Positions 35,620 through 46,194 of a stretch of 64,000 nt of DNA are shown in pieces (position 1 is the first letter of the stretch; every line of letters begins with the position of its first letter). Position numbers and translations under genes: made by a program. The stretch covers positions 134,266,497-134,330,496 of the forward strand of contig CAXIVR010000003.1 of NCBI GenBank assembly GCA_964035755.1, given 5' to 3'. The stretch is from Teleogryllus oceanicus (lineage: Eukaryota > Arthropoda > Insecta > Orthoptera > Gryllidae). Under the pieces are notes generated by a model that saw only the letters and a list, made by a program, of their open reading frames with translations, was not told the origin of the DNA and made no database searches.

Positions 35620-36300
35620 AAAGGACCAGGTGCATGGCTGCGAGCGCGAGCAGCAGGGAAGCGTCGTCGCCGGGGCGGCGGGTGCGTGGGAGGGGGCCCC
35701 CGGAGGGTGAGGCAGCGACCGCCGAGTCCCCTGACATATTGACTGTGATTGGATTACTCGCAATCAGCGCCTCGCAAATTGACGAGTGCGCCTCCGGTGG
35801 CGATGGGCGAGGGGCTCAGTTTACCTTAATAAATGCGAAACCGCGCGCCGTCCCAAGATAATTAACGCCCGCGCGTCCGTCACTAGGCTTGACGGAGCTG
35901 GACGGTCGCCGCGACGCAGCTCCATTGCTTCTCCCGCTGTGTAAGAATGCGACCGATTAATCGATAACGCATTTATATTCCGGCTGTCGCTTGTTTATGA
36001 GGTTTCGCTGTTTTTTGCGGTGCCATAAACATTCATTTACGGCGACATCCTTGGGGCACTTCTACTTTTCGAGGGGAGGGGACCATTTTAAATTCTAATC
36101 GCGGGGCGTATTTCGCGCGGAGTTGAAGTTTGGGAAGGAGAGAGCTTGCATTGGGTTTCTTGTTCCGGTGCCAAAGCGTGGGTGCGGAGCCGCGAAGGGA
36201 GAGCGAATGTGTTCCGTGCCGCGAGGAAGAAGCGCGAGAGGCAGTGGCGGCTTTGCGTGTCCGCGGAAGCCATGCACATGTCACCGCTACACACGTCAGC
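35620..36300. promoter_or_regulatory. Large island with motif-dense core; possible cis-regulatory element
   Basis: CpG-rich flanks (35620-35720 and 36090-36260) surround a core at 35730-36060. The core holds GTGATTGGATTACTCG, CCTTAATAAATGCG, GATAATTAACGCC, CCGATTAATCGATAACGC, TTGTTTATGAGG and CATAAACATTCATTTACGG. ATTAATCGAT combines a homeodomain core with a GATA/CGATAA site. The layout resembles an arthropod developmental enhancer, which is inference from motifs alone. Confidence 0.3.
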
Positions 36301-36309
36301 GCATGAACA

Positions 36310-36885
36310 CTCGCTTGCCTAGGCGCACGCTTCTCATTTGTGCGGGTTCCACTCGCTGTACTCTGAACATTTCTTTTATTTCTTTACTTTCTTCTTTGTT
36401 GTAAATTGTACAGTCGAAGAATTTAATCTAGATTTAAGAATTATATGAATATTTCATGGAATGAAAATAAAATCCTTTTGCTCATAACGGTACTCGATAT
36501 TTTCGTATCGATCCTCGATCAATAAATTTGTCAGCGGAATAATATTTGTTAATCATGTGGATTATCAGACCTGCAGTGCACAGTATGAATCCATTTACTC
36601 ATAAAATCTTATGTGATTTTGCACATCCCTCGGTCGTTTTGCAATAAGGAGAAAGAAAAAATAACAACGATGAGCCATTGTATTTCCTTGGAATCTGCTC
36701 CGCACATCCCAATCGTTACTTTTGTTTCTCTGTTACCCATTAGAAACCAACCTTCAGGTTGTGCGGTCGTATCTAGGTCATTTCAACGATTACTTAGTCC
36801 ACAGATCCGTTTTCTATTCTCGTCTTTCCGTAGAACGTTTCTACGGGCATTGCGCTGCACACTTCATTTTTAGGAGCAGCCAGTC
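36310..36885. other. AT-rich non-coding sequence
   Basis: Nothing recognised. Confidence 0.4.
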
Positions 36886-36889
36886 GAGC

Positions 36890-37055
36890 GTGCGAAGGTG
36901 AGCCCATTGTTCTGACGACGCCAACAAACCGAAGCTGGGAGAGGCGGCTCAGGTCGAAGGGCACCTGCTGTGCGCGGCCGACAGGGGCCCCGGGCGCGTT
37001 GCCCGCCAGACGCCCGTGTCTGGCGAGTGGCCAGCGGTGCCCCTGACAAAGAGGC
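36890..37055. other. Small G+C-rich island
   Basis: CpG-rich patch abutting repeat A copy 2. Confidence 0.4.
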
Positions 37056-37068
37056 GACGTGCACTAAT

Positions 37069-37400
37069 ATCCAGTACATTACTAATCTCCAGTGCACGCA
37101 GAAATTGAGAGAAAACATGCAGCCTCCAGTGATGTGAGAGATGTGTATGGTTCCATTGGATAGACAGAAAATGGAGAAAACCCCAAAAAACAATTAAAAA
37201 GTGTTTGACTGGAAAGTGCAAATGTTTGAGTATTATTTCGCCTGTTCTTATCCTGCGCGTGTCCATTGAATTCTTATACTCAATGTCTTGTTGATTACCA
37301 CACAGCTGATGTGTGACAGCAAGGAAGAAGACGCTATTAAATGTTTAGTATTCGCATGTTACGTTATGGAACAGCAATTTTTTTTTCATTTTCTTGGTAA
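37069..37400. repeat. Dispersed repeat family A, copy 2
   Basis: Contains GCAGCCTCCAGTGATGTGAG, TTGAATTCTTATACTCAATG and AGTATTCGCATGTTACGTTA in the same order as copies 1 and 3. It ends near a T-rich run (37375-37388) that could be the remnant of a tail. Confidence 0.7.
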
Positions 37401-37452
37401 ATAACTTCTGCTTTTTTTATCTGTTATAACTTCATCTTATATAACTGTTCTT

Positions 37453-37456
<4 letters not shown>

Positions 37457-37510
<54 letters not shown>
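37457..37510. repeat. (TA)n microsatellite
   Basis: Pure TA array of about 54 bp, about 60 bp downstream of repeat A copy 2. Confidence 0.95.
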
Positions 37511-38455
37511 TGCTACGAACGATTCGCTGCCGTCCGATGCGACTGTTTGTGCCATTCAATCCCTCATGTGTCCTTTTCCTCTTACCAGACAAAACGCATT
37601 CTACTATTTTCACACTATTACGATTCAGCGAACGTCGACACACATTTACGGTTCGGATTTGCCGCACTATTTTTGCCTCCCCGCCTTCCATCACGCTGAA
37701 GAACTCTGTAACTCGTTTCCCACTTATCCCATCCCTCTCCCGCACCCTGTCGCATTACTCAGCGTGTTTCTGTTTTACAACTTCCGAGAGAGCGGCGCGG
37801 CCTTCGAGCTGCTTCGCGAGTTCCCGAGGCGCAGCTGCCGCCGCCTTTGTGTCACCCGACGCGCCCTGCGGCCCCGCGCGCCTGGCGCCTGGTGCCAGGC
37901 GCCGGTGGAGGCGCTCGCTGCTTAGAGCTCGTAAAATAAACAGAATATTTACGGAGCGAACCGGTTGCATTCCTACCACCTCTGATCTGTTCAGCGAACG
38001 GCATGAATTGCATGAATGTTCGCGATTTGTAGCTAGACCAAATACCAAACGAACCGCTATAAAATTTACGTTTAAATCCCATTATAACATCCACATATAT
38101 ATTTACCATCCTTTGTTCCTTTTTCTTAAAATACAATTCAAAAATAATTTTGAACACATAAATGAGAGACAGGCTTCTACGGATATACACAATAATTTTT
38201 CATATTTCTTGAAAATGATTCGGACTATATCCAGACGTAGAAATATACGTACATGACGAGTTTAATTTTCACGAGAAATGTCAGGAATATTTTTGTATCT
38301 CCAGAGGGAGGAGAAGTGTGGTTGTAATACTTTCTACAAATTGTGTTATTCTTACTTGGGAATCTGAGTATAATTTTGGACTACTTTTCAGGCGCCATGA
38401 AATATTAACATTCAGCAGAAACATTGCGAGGTTCACTTTACAAGATTATAAAGTT
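37511..38455. other. Non-coding sequence with a short GC patch
   Basis: GC-rich only at 37785-37925. A 239-codon plus-strand frame (37537-38256) crosses this section, but it has no recognisable domain and reads through unrelated composition blocks. Probably chance. Confidence 0.3.
37884..37903. repeat. Perfect 9-bp inverted repeat with 2-bp loop
   Basis: GGCGCCTGG and CCAGGCGCC are separated by TG. A very stable hairpin on paper, inside a small CpG island. Confidence 0.85.
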
Positions 38456-38459
38456 GCCG

Positions 38460-38760
38460 GAGTCTTGCAGTGTGTGGCGACGCCCGCGCAAGGCGTCCGC
38501 GCTAGCAGCTGCGCCCCGCCCCCTCGGCCCCTGCCCCCACCAAGCTGCTCCATTAAATCAAGAGCCTCCACGAACCTCCTCCCACCGCCCCCGGCTCCAC
38601 ACTTTGTCTCCCCACCCTCCGCCCCCGCCCTCGGGCAGGCGCGCGCTGTTTGACGCGCACAGGAAACGCCCGAAAGGCTTAGAGCAACAAGGGCCACTGC
38701 TGTGCCGCTGTTCCTCGGCCCTCAAAGACGCAATGGGACGCACAAGGAAATGAGACGCTC
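38460..38760. other. G+C-rich island
   Basis: C-rich plus strand at 38510-38640. Open frames on both strands, no domain. Confidence 0.4.
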
Positions 38761-38769
38761 CAGCCAATT

Positions 38770-39690
38770 TGGTTTCAGGCTTTCCACCACACTCATCGCA
38801 GTTTGAGGTATAGTGTAGAGTTTCTGTGTTACAGATTAAACTGTGATAAGCAATTTAACTCAAAATTAGTAGGAAGTTAAATTCTCTGCAGAGAAGTATT
38901 TTTCTTTCCAGATTTTTAGACAATTACCGTGATTGTCATTAGGGGAAAATATGAAATAGACGGTTCTGTTGTTTATAGTAACTTACTGGAAAGCCATTAT
39001 AAACGTTCGTTTTTCACACTTCGAATGTTAATTTCAAATACCATGCAGAAAGTGGGTTAAAATATTGTAATTATGTGTTATTTAACCTGCAAAAACTGAT
39101 GCAGCTCCATTTTCAACACGAAACCAATTTCGATACATTAATGTATTCATTTCCATTTCTCCCTAGCGTTTATTGATATTTTATGCAATTGCGATATTTT
39201 TGTATTCACGTCTGCATTACATGGTTAGCTTCAAATGCTAAACCAAAAGGGTGCGTTCGTGAAATTACTATAAATTTTCACAATCAACGAATTTACTTCG
39301 AGGGAAAGTTATAAAGGTAACTCAGTGGACTAAAATAGAAGATTATTTCTTTATTCGTTTATATGTTCCCATCTTACGCAAATGTGCAGCTTAAATTAAT
39401 TTCAATTCTTAATATTGTCTTACTATCTCATGGACTTTTCTGGAATGTAACGAAAGAAGTACATTCATGAATGGTTAATGTATGCATTACAGATATTACG
39501 TTGTCTTGAATTTCGTGACGGTGATTAAAATCGATTTATAAATTATCGTAAATTGGTTAGAGAGGAATCATTTCCATTGATTGGCTGCCAGTTTAAATAT
39601 TATATGCTAGGAGATGCGCAGTTGCCGAATCCCTTGCATCACGTTGGTAAGGTGAACGTATCAGGTGTAGGTTCAGCGATTGAACTCTTG
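38770..39690. other. AT-rich non-coding sequence
   Basis: Nothing recognised. A miR-1-like seed near 39431 was examined and rejected. Confidence 0.4.
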
Positions 39691-40370
39691 GGAGTTACAA
39701 GTACCACCGGGCTCAGCTAACGGTTCTGCGCGAGCAGCGCTGCTGTAGTGAGGCAATCCTCAATGCCCTGGAGACGGACGCGAACAGCGCTGCTCGCGTG
39801 GGGCCTCTCACCGCCAAGGAGCCTCAGGAGAGGAGCCCGTCCAAAGAGGATCGTAACGTGATTGAATAGCTCGTTATAAACTTCCAGACAGCTCCGTCCT
39901 CCAACTTATTGAACATTTATCGCTCCGTGAACCCCGCGCAGAGTTATGCCTCAATAAAATTATCAGCCAAACGAGGCATAAAACTCGAGGCAAACTAATT
40001 ACATGATCCGCACGAGTTGTTTGCAAATGAGCCCCACAAAGGGCGAGCCGCTTGGCGCCCGCCGCGTCGCGTCGAGGATGTGACGCTGTCGAAGGCTGCT
40101 CAGCTGCCTCTGCCGACGCCGCGCGATTTCGCTCGCCTGTCGTAAGCTAACGAGCGGAAGAGTTTGCCAGATTGCTCGGGTGCGGCGGGCAGACGTCAGG
40201 TTTACCGCGCTAATTGGCCTCTTTGCACGCGACGAGTGAGGGGGTTGGCGGGGGAGGGGCGGTTCCGGGCCGGGGGCGGACGTCAGGAGGAATACTGTCG
40301 TCTTCGCCGCGTCAACCTCCTTGTCTCCAGTTTCCTTAACTCACGCACGCCGCCTAATGCAAGTTTAATC
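39690..40370. promoter_or_regulatory. Large island with motif-dense core and 14-bp inverted repeat; possible cis-regulatory element
   Basis: The core at 39950-40060 is compact and non-repetitive: AATAAAATTATCAGCC, GAGGCATAAAACTCGAGG, AACTAATTACATGATCCG, and TTGTTTGCAAATGAGC (an octamer-like POU site). CpG-rich DNA follows (40030-40300), ending in a strong plus-strand G-quadruplex candidate at 40238-40277. The regulatory role is inference. Confidence 0.3.
39729..39798. repeat. Perfect 14-bp inverted repeat
   Basis: CGCGAGCAGCGCTG (39729-39742) and CAGCGCTGCTCGCG (39785-39798) are exact reverse complements separated by 42 bp. The left arm also sits in a 12-bp palindrome AGCAGCGCTGCT. Confidence 0.9.
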
Positions 40371-40379
40371 TTATAATTC

Positions 40380-40945
40380 CCGCAGCATCGTCACTCTCCT
40401 CGACTTATCTCGAAGTGAGGAAGAAGGATGAGCATCCGAGACGCTTAATGCAATGCGTTATATATGTTCATGTTGTGGGAAGGATGTACAAATGCGTTTC
40501 TCTCTGACGTTAAAACGGAATATTTACAAATTTGATAATGCTTGAGATTATGATTCACATTTACTTAGTTACTCTTTAAAACAATTATATTATTTAACCC
40601 TTGAGCTCTTTGGTATTATTAATAGCTTTTGTATCTTTTTATCTCTGATCACTCTATTTAGTGATTACATTTCTTCGTCTGTTTAAGTCTTTAGCATGTA
40701 GTGAAGATGGATGAGCGTGCTGTTTATTAGCTGTTTAACTCAGCATTTTTAATCTCTTTACTTCATCAGTAAGACGAAACAAACATGTCAAAACGTCTAA
40801 AGAAATATTGGCATATTGTTTCATAATGATCTGAATTGAACAATCTTGAAATCAAATGCACAAAGAAGCTACTTCTGTAAATTTATATGAGTGTCAACCT
40901 GCATAGCGAAAACATCTACGCAAAAACTGCAAATATTCTGCCGGA
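40380..40945. other. AT-rich non-coding sequence
   Basis: Nothing recognised. Confidence 0.4.
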
Positions 40946-40950
40946 ACCTA

Positions 40951-41455
40951 GCGGGTGGATCAGGGCATCAACTGATGGCACTGAAATATCTCCGACCGGA
41001 GATCCTAAGGTTCGAGTCCCGACGAGGTCTGTATTTTGGACACTAGATAGCTAGGTCGAAAGACTGAAGAAGAAAACTAGCGTCCAGCTGCTATGACCAG
41101 TAGTTTCCCGAGGTTGTCTCTTATAAACACCAGAAGAATGCCGAAGCAGTACCCAAACAAACGGGCCTCGGAGCGCCCGCAATCTTTCCATTCTCTTCTT
41201 TGTTCTATCCTCACCCTTACACATACACCCACTACACTACCACACGTGACGGGACAATAGAGCTTGCGACGGCTGGGACAGTGTCCCCCTAGTTGTAGAG
41301 ACCTGCATGAGAAAACCCCACAAGCCAACGTGTACGTCGGCGCCGGATCCCTCCATTCACCGAATAAAAAACATTCCAACTCCAGTGATAAGAAGATACA
41401 CTCCACTCTTCGAGACTAATGACCATGGCAGATAACACGCCCGGAGACACGAAAT
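40951..41455 (+). repeat. tRNA-derived SINE family B, copy 3 (near full length, diverged)
   Basis: Plus-strand head GTGGATCAGGGCATCAACTG (A-box region) is followed by AAGGTTCGAGTCCCGACG (intact B box). The shared body comes next, ending near GGAGACACGAAATAACC. The internal hairpins are eroded, so this is an older copy than B1 and B5. Confidence 0.8.
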
Positions 41456-41459
41456 AACC

Positions 41460-41690
41460 AACGAATATAACGTCTTCCGTTCCAAGTCTGCTTAAGATTT
41501 GGATGTTTTCAAACCGTTATTGTACTTTGTGAAAAGCAATAACTATGGTGTCTATCGTGTTGCATCCGTGTCAGTCGGCTATTTAAAACTCCTTAAATTT
41601 GATAAACGATCTATCTCTATGCAATGCAGAAAAACTTTGTAAGTACTCGTATAAAAATATCCGCAGCCGTCATTGAAATGAACGGTATCT
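41460..41690. other. Non-coding sequence
   Basis: Short spacer between SINE B3 and the next island. Nothing recognised. Confidence 0.4.
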
Positions 41691-41877
41691 CCACCTGCCG
41701 AGTGACAAGTTCGCAGGGGAGCAGAAGCTTCACGATCTGGAAGATTTCGTTCATCGCCCGCCAGCACGATTTAATGGGCAGAAAGCTGATGGTCGGCGGC
41801 CGTGAAATGGGGAGTCGCTCTCGGCGCTGGGATTACGCGGGAGTGTCCTTAAACGCCATGTCGGCATGATTTACATC
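41690..41877. other. Small G+C-rich island
   Basis: Moderately G+C-rich. A plus frame is open from 41624 but without motifs. Confidence 0.35.
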
Positions 41878-41907
41878 CCCCCCCCACCACCACCACCACC
41901 ACCATCG
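41878..41907. repeat. poly-C / (CCA)n microsatellite
   Basis: A run of about nine C passes into six ACC/CCA units. Confidence 0.9.
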
Positions 41908-41909
41908 CG

Positions 41910-42465
41910 AATTCACATGGGTGAAAAATTACAAAAGGAAAGTTAGTGGGAACTAAATGGCGGAGTTACGAGAAAATGATAAGTTGGAAAGGAGACAATT
42001 TTCCAGTAGAGTACTACAAATATTCTTGTAATTGAGCAATGATGAATTTCAGTAATGAGAACTTTCATAAAAAATTAATTCTTTGAATTGTAATAACGGG
42101 ATTAATTAATTTTTCTTTTCTCATTAGTGGTTTAATATGCATTTTATTTCGGTGCTACATTAATTTCAGCGTTTCCGTCATTTTTGCTGTATTAATTGAT
42201 CATTTAAAAACGTATTTGAGATATAATTGTGGATTAACGAGTTAATAAGATTGCATTTTTTATTATAAATTAAAAGGTGTAATGCAATAAAATTTGAAAA
42301 TGACAAAGAAAATAAGTTAAAGTTATCGAAAGATTTGAATACACATACACAAAATAAATATTTCTTTTTCTCTGAAAGGCCAGGGAACAGTACCAGTGGG
42401 ACGTACCTTCATGTGGCCGAAAGAAGTTTTCCGCAAGAATCGCGGACTTCTCCTGAAGATTATTC
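41910..42465. other. AT-rich non-coding sequence
   Basis: Nothing recognised. Confidence 0.4.
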
Positions 42466-42469
42466 GCGG

Positions 42470-42935
42470 TCACGTTGACGTCAAACATGTTTGACTTGGG
42501 AGCCGCGGCAGGGGCCGGGCGCCGGGCGCTGGGCGCCGGGGGTAACCTTATTTGCGGGCGGTGGGCCGAATGGCGTGTTTGCCAACAATATTTGCGAGCG
42601 GGCGCTGTAGCTGCGCGGGCGCCGTGGCTCCGGCGCGGAAGGGCCTCACGACTCGCCGCCCTGGGCGCCCTCGCCCTGCCAGTTGGCGGCGGACCAAGGC
42701 TCCCGCGCGCCGAGCCGCGCCGCGCCGCGCCGGAACAATCGATAGGGCGAGCGCGGGGGGTGGGGGAGGGGCCGGAGGAAGCGGCGCGGCGGGAACACGC
42801 GGCCGCCGGGAGACGTGACAGCGCCAGATAGAGCGCCACCATCTCGCCCCGCCCCTCCCCCCCTGCGCGCTCTGCCCTGTGGCGTCGCAGCCGCCACCAG
42901 CCGCAGCAGGCCTCCGTCCGTGTAGAGGTGTGCTG
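42470..42935. other. Large G+C-rich island
   Basis: CpG-dense, with GGGCGCCGGGCGCTGGGCGCC (42515-42540, an 8-bp-period GGGCGCCG/T array) and CCGCGCCGCGCCGCGCCGG (42713-42733). Long frames are open in at least four phases at once, so composition explains them. Confidence 0.55.
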
Positions 42936-42948
42936 CCAATAGCCAGGG

Positions 42949-43260
42949 TTGTTGCTATATTACTCATTTCCAAGACACGCAGAGAACTATGCAGCCTCCG
43001 ACCATAGAGAAGCATCTATAGTTTCGTCAAATACGCGGAACTGGGGAAAAATACGTAGACAAACAGTTTCAAATTTAATTGGAAAATATCAATATTTGAT
43101 TGTGCTGGTCCGTCGGTTTTTATACTGCGCGTACCGAATATGATATCATACTCAGCGCTGCATTACTTAGAACACAGCCGACGTCATCAAGGTTCTATTG
43201 AAGAGGCCACCGCCTATTACGTATTTGCTATTTTTGTGTTGCATTACGTATGCGTGTGTA
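42949..43260. repeat. Dispersed repeat family A, copy 3
   Basis: ATGCAGCCTCCGACCATAGA, ATATCATACTCAGCGCTGC and TATTTGCTATTTTTGTGTTGC occur in the family order. It ends about 140 bp before the mariner remnant. Confidence 0.7.
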
Positions 43261-43400
43261 TTGCAAACGTGTGTACTGCGGGTTGCAAGAGTGCACACCA
43301 GTAAAATAGCGTGCGGTCGTGCGTTTTATGAGCCAGAGATTTTCCCAGAAGTAGTGCATCGCAAAATGCTCCCCGTGTATGATGACAAGTGTTTATCATG

Positions 43401-43815
43401 GAGAGCAAACGACCTGGCCTCCTGACAAAGGGAGTGCTTCTGGATGACAATGATCGCCCTTACACAGCAAGACAAACTCAGGTGCTGTTACATACAATTC
43501 ATTGGGAACGCTGGGAAAATCCACCCTATAGTCCTGTCTGAGTCTCCAGTGACATTAATCTCATCTGGCTCCTAAAATATCATTTAGGTGGCCGAAATTT
43601 TGAAAATGATTATGTTGTAACTGCAAAGAGTACACGTTCGTTGCATCTACAACCAAACGACTTTTTTAACGCTGGATTTGAAGGATTCGAAAAGAAATGG
43701 GATAAGGGTCTGAATGTTCAGGGTGGATAGAAAAGTGAAATATATTTTAAGAGGTTACGTTCATTCATATTGTCTCTATACCGTTTTGCGACTTATTTAT
43801 TGACTTACCTACGTA
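43401..43815 (+). pseudogene. Mariner-family (DD34D) transposase, C-terminal pseudogene fragment
   Basis: Mariner transposases cut and paste DNA flanked by short inverted repeats, using a DDD catalytic triad whose last two aspartates are separated by 34 residues. The frame starting at 43410 reads RPGLLTKGVLLDDNDRPYTA, the region of the second catalytic Asp (family form H-D-N-A-R-P-H). It then reads WENPPYSP, an in-frame TGA stop at 43539-43541, and SSD, placing Asp exactly 34 residues after the second Asp. Further on come KYHLGGRNFEND, QPNDFFNAGFEGFEKKWDK and LNVQGG, then TAG at 43728-43730. One codon is missing before the DN. The N-terminal helix-turn-helix half is absent and the catalytic core is broken by the stop, so it is inactive. 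The 3' sequence to about 43815 probably includes its UTR. Confidence 0.9.
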
Positions 43816-43829
43816 TATTAATAGCTCTT

Positions 43830-44150
43830 ACTATGTTTCGTTGCCGTGCCCAAATTCTGTTCTTGATATAGCGAAATTCGTGGTGAGCGAGTTCGTGTTT
43901 ACGAAGGGTTTACCCATTTGTATTTGACGTAGGAATTGTCAGTTTAAGCAAGCACTCTCACTTTTGGACCTTTTTTAAATACCAATAGTACGTGGTACAA
44001 CTTTTGAAATGGTATAATAATTTTGTCTTTGAATATGCAGACAAAACTATTTGCGCGATTGAAACAAGGCTCCGGGAACACATCAAAGAATCATTTCTCA
44101 TCACAGAACACAGCGCATGATCTCGTGAAGCACGATTCACTCGTCTTGAT
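43830..44150. other. AT-rich non-coding sequence
   Basis: Nothing recognised beyond the mariner 3' flank. Confidence 0.4.
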
Positions 44151-44625
44151 CCACACGACCCTCTACGTGATGGCAGCCACCGCGATGTGCCGTAGCCAAC
44201 CAATGGGAGCAGCACGCGAGGTCCTTCGCGCGGCGTTTGGCTGAGCCATCCATCCGTCCGTCCGTCCGTCCGTCCGTCCGTCCGTCCGTCGGCGTCTTGC
44301 GCGCGCCCGCGCCCGCCCGCCGATCGATGGGGCCCGCCCGCCGCATCATTACCCGCCCGCCCCTCCCCCGCGCCCCGTCCAGCCCGCCCCGCCTCGCCGT
44401 CGGCCCCCTTAATGAGGCCTGGCCGTCCACGCCCTTTCACTGGCTTATCAACCGCGCCCGGCCCGCCCGCCCGCCGGCCGCTCGTCCCAATCCCGCCACG
44501 CGAGCGCTCGGCGCCCGTAACTCAGGCCGAGTCTGGTATATCGGACGGCGACTTCGATCTCGAGGTCGGCAGCTTAGATAGGCCGCTTGGAGAGTCGAGA
44601 TTTTCGGGCTGCACGAGACCGTCCA
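44150..44625. other. G+C-rich island
   Basis: CpG-rich with CCCGCCCGCC runs. A less biased block at 44400-44460 contains CCTTAATGAGGCC and CTGGCTTATCAACC. No gene. Confidence 0.45.
44245..44291. repeat. (CCGT)n microsatellite
   Basis: About nine CCGT units follow two CCAT units, each unit carrying a CpG. It is the same unit class as the array at 23836 with a different third/fourth base. Confidence 0.95.
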
Positions 44626-44639
44626 TCTTCACACATGAC

Positions 44640-45250
44640 TGTAAACGGTTACGTGCTCCAATACGGTACATCAAGGGACCAGTGTAGGGTTGGGAGATGT
44701 GATTTTCCTCTCCATGGTTCGTGGAACTCATCTAAAAGTTAATGTGTAGGAAGTACTCAAGCTTATATAGGTTGCTTCCGGAAATTCCTCGGAACACTAA
44801 GCTTCCTCAAATAAAGTTACATAATTAAATTTAGTCTGGAAATCCTTCCCTCTCCCCCCCCCCCAGAATATTCGTGGAAACGAAATAAAGCTTTCCGACG
44901 TCTATTGTGGAATTTCTCTGGAATTTATGTGAAAGGTTACATGACAAGTGGAAAGTAAATTTTCATCGTCAGAGACTGAGATAAACAAAACAAAGAGGAA
45001 TAAAACTTTATAAACAGAATTATTGCTTGTTACTCTACAATCTTTGAAATTTTATTAACTAATTGTCAATCAATTTGAAAAATTGCAAGAACAATAACGA
45101 ATGATAGTATCAGCAAAGGTTTATAAACTGTTTCAAAACGACGAAACCAAATACATGAATTTTCCTTTTTATCAAGCATACCAATATGTAGGGACATATA
45201 GCTACGTTGTGGCTCCTTCAACAGTGCGTCGAATTAAGCAACTCTCTAGA
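44640..45250. other. AT-rich non-coding sequence
   Basis: Contains an 11-C homopolymer at 44854-44864. Nothing else. Confidence 0.4.
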
Positions 45251-45251
45251 A

Positions 45252-45645
45252 AAGAATTCTAGCGGCCGTCTGCTCTGTTCAGTAGTTTTCCGTGGTTTCT
45301 CCGATCAATTCCGAATACCGGAAGAATACCCTAATGAATGGTTCCAAACTGCTTGAGAACTTTTCTTCCTCTTCTTGATCCATCCTCTCCCTTTTACAAA
45401 CAAACACTAAAATGCACTCACATGCATTACCGTACCAGATTTGTCGGGAGTCTAGTCAGGGACTTGGAGCTTACCGTGGCTGGGGAGTGCCGCTCTGGAG
45501 AAGATACTAAACGGGGAAATCCTCTCAATCCGACGTGGTAGTCGGCGGAGGATATCACCCTTGCCATTGGAGAGGAGAAATACACGGGACAGAAGTGTTT
45601 TCGTGAACTTCGTGAACACGTCAGGAAACACGAAATACCGGACCG
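45252..45645 (+). repeat. tRNA-derived SINE family B, copy 4 (5'-truncated)
   Basis: Starts abruptly inside the family body (GAATTCTAGCGGCCGTCTGC) and lacks the tRNA-like head. The body continues in family order to an ACACGAAATACC-like end. The TGATCGG hairpin left arm is mutated (TGTTCAG). A 5' truncation is what incomplete reverse transcription produces. Copy 5 follows directly in the same orientation. Confidence 0.75.
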
Positions 45646-46190
45646 GGAGAGGTGGCTCTGTGCATCAACTGATGTCACTACAGCGCCTCTGACCGGCTGA
45701 TCCTAGTTCCCGTTCGAGTCCCGACGGCGGCAGAATTTTCGACACTAGCTTATCAGCTAGGTCGAATTCAGTCGCTGTGTGGAGATATCCAGCGGTCGGC
45801 TGCTCTGATCGGTATTTTCCGTGGTTTCTTCGATCAACACCAGCGCATGCCGGAGTAGTCCCTAACAAACGGGCCACGTACGATCTTTCCTTCCTCTGCC
45901 TTGTCCTATCTTCACCTCCCCCACACACACACACCTACACTAACATGCCTTACACTACCACACCTGCCGGGAGACCGGTCGGGAGCTTAGAGATTGTCCC
46001 GGCTGGGGATGTGCCCCGCTGGTGGGAGAGTCCTGGTTAGGGGGAAACCCCGCTAGCCGACGGTAGATCTGCGTCGGATCTCGCCATCCAGCGGGGGAAT
46101 ACCACCGCCAATTGCCGAGAAAAAACATGCACCGCACTTACCAGACTAATGAACTCAGTAGTTGACGTACTCGGAATCACTAACAAGCAA
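45646..46190 (+). repeat. tRNA-derived SINE family B, copy 5 (best preserved)
   Basis: The head has GAGGTGGCTCTGTGCATCAAC (A-box region) and CCGTTCGAGTCCCGACGG (B box). Then come GAATTTTCGACACTAGC, GGTCGAATTCAG, the TGATCGG...CGATCA stem, ACACACCTACACTAAC, and the perfect 9-bp hairpin CCCCGCTGG (46014-46022) / CCAGCGGGG (46088-46096). The end is TCGGAATCACTAAC. Length is about 545 bp. It is a good reference copy for the family. Confidence 0.85.
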
Positions 46191-46194
46191 CCAA

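Noticed and set aside
37537..38256. 239-codon plus-strand open frame next to a (TA)n array
   Set aside because: No recognisable motif, and it crosses several composition blocks. Most likely chance.
39430..39456. TGGAATGTAACGAAAGAAGT resembles the start of miR-1
   Set aside because: Only the seed-like first nine or so bases agree. Mature miR-1 is almost invariant in animals, and no hairpin partner arm is visible.
43198..43425. 75-codon open frame ahead of the mariner fragment as its N-terminal part
   Set aside because: It is in a different phase from the transposase frame and contains no helix-turn-helix or catalytic-Asp region. It lies largely in repeat A and flanking sequence.
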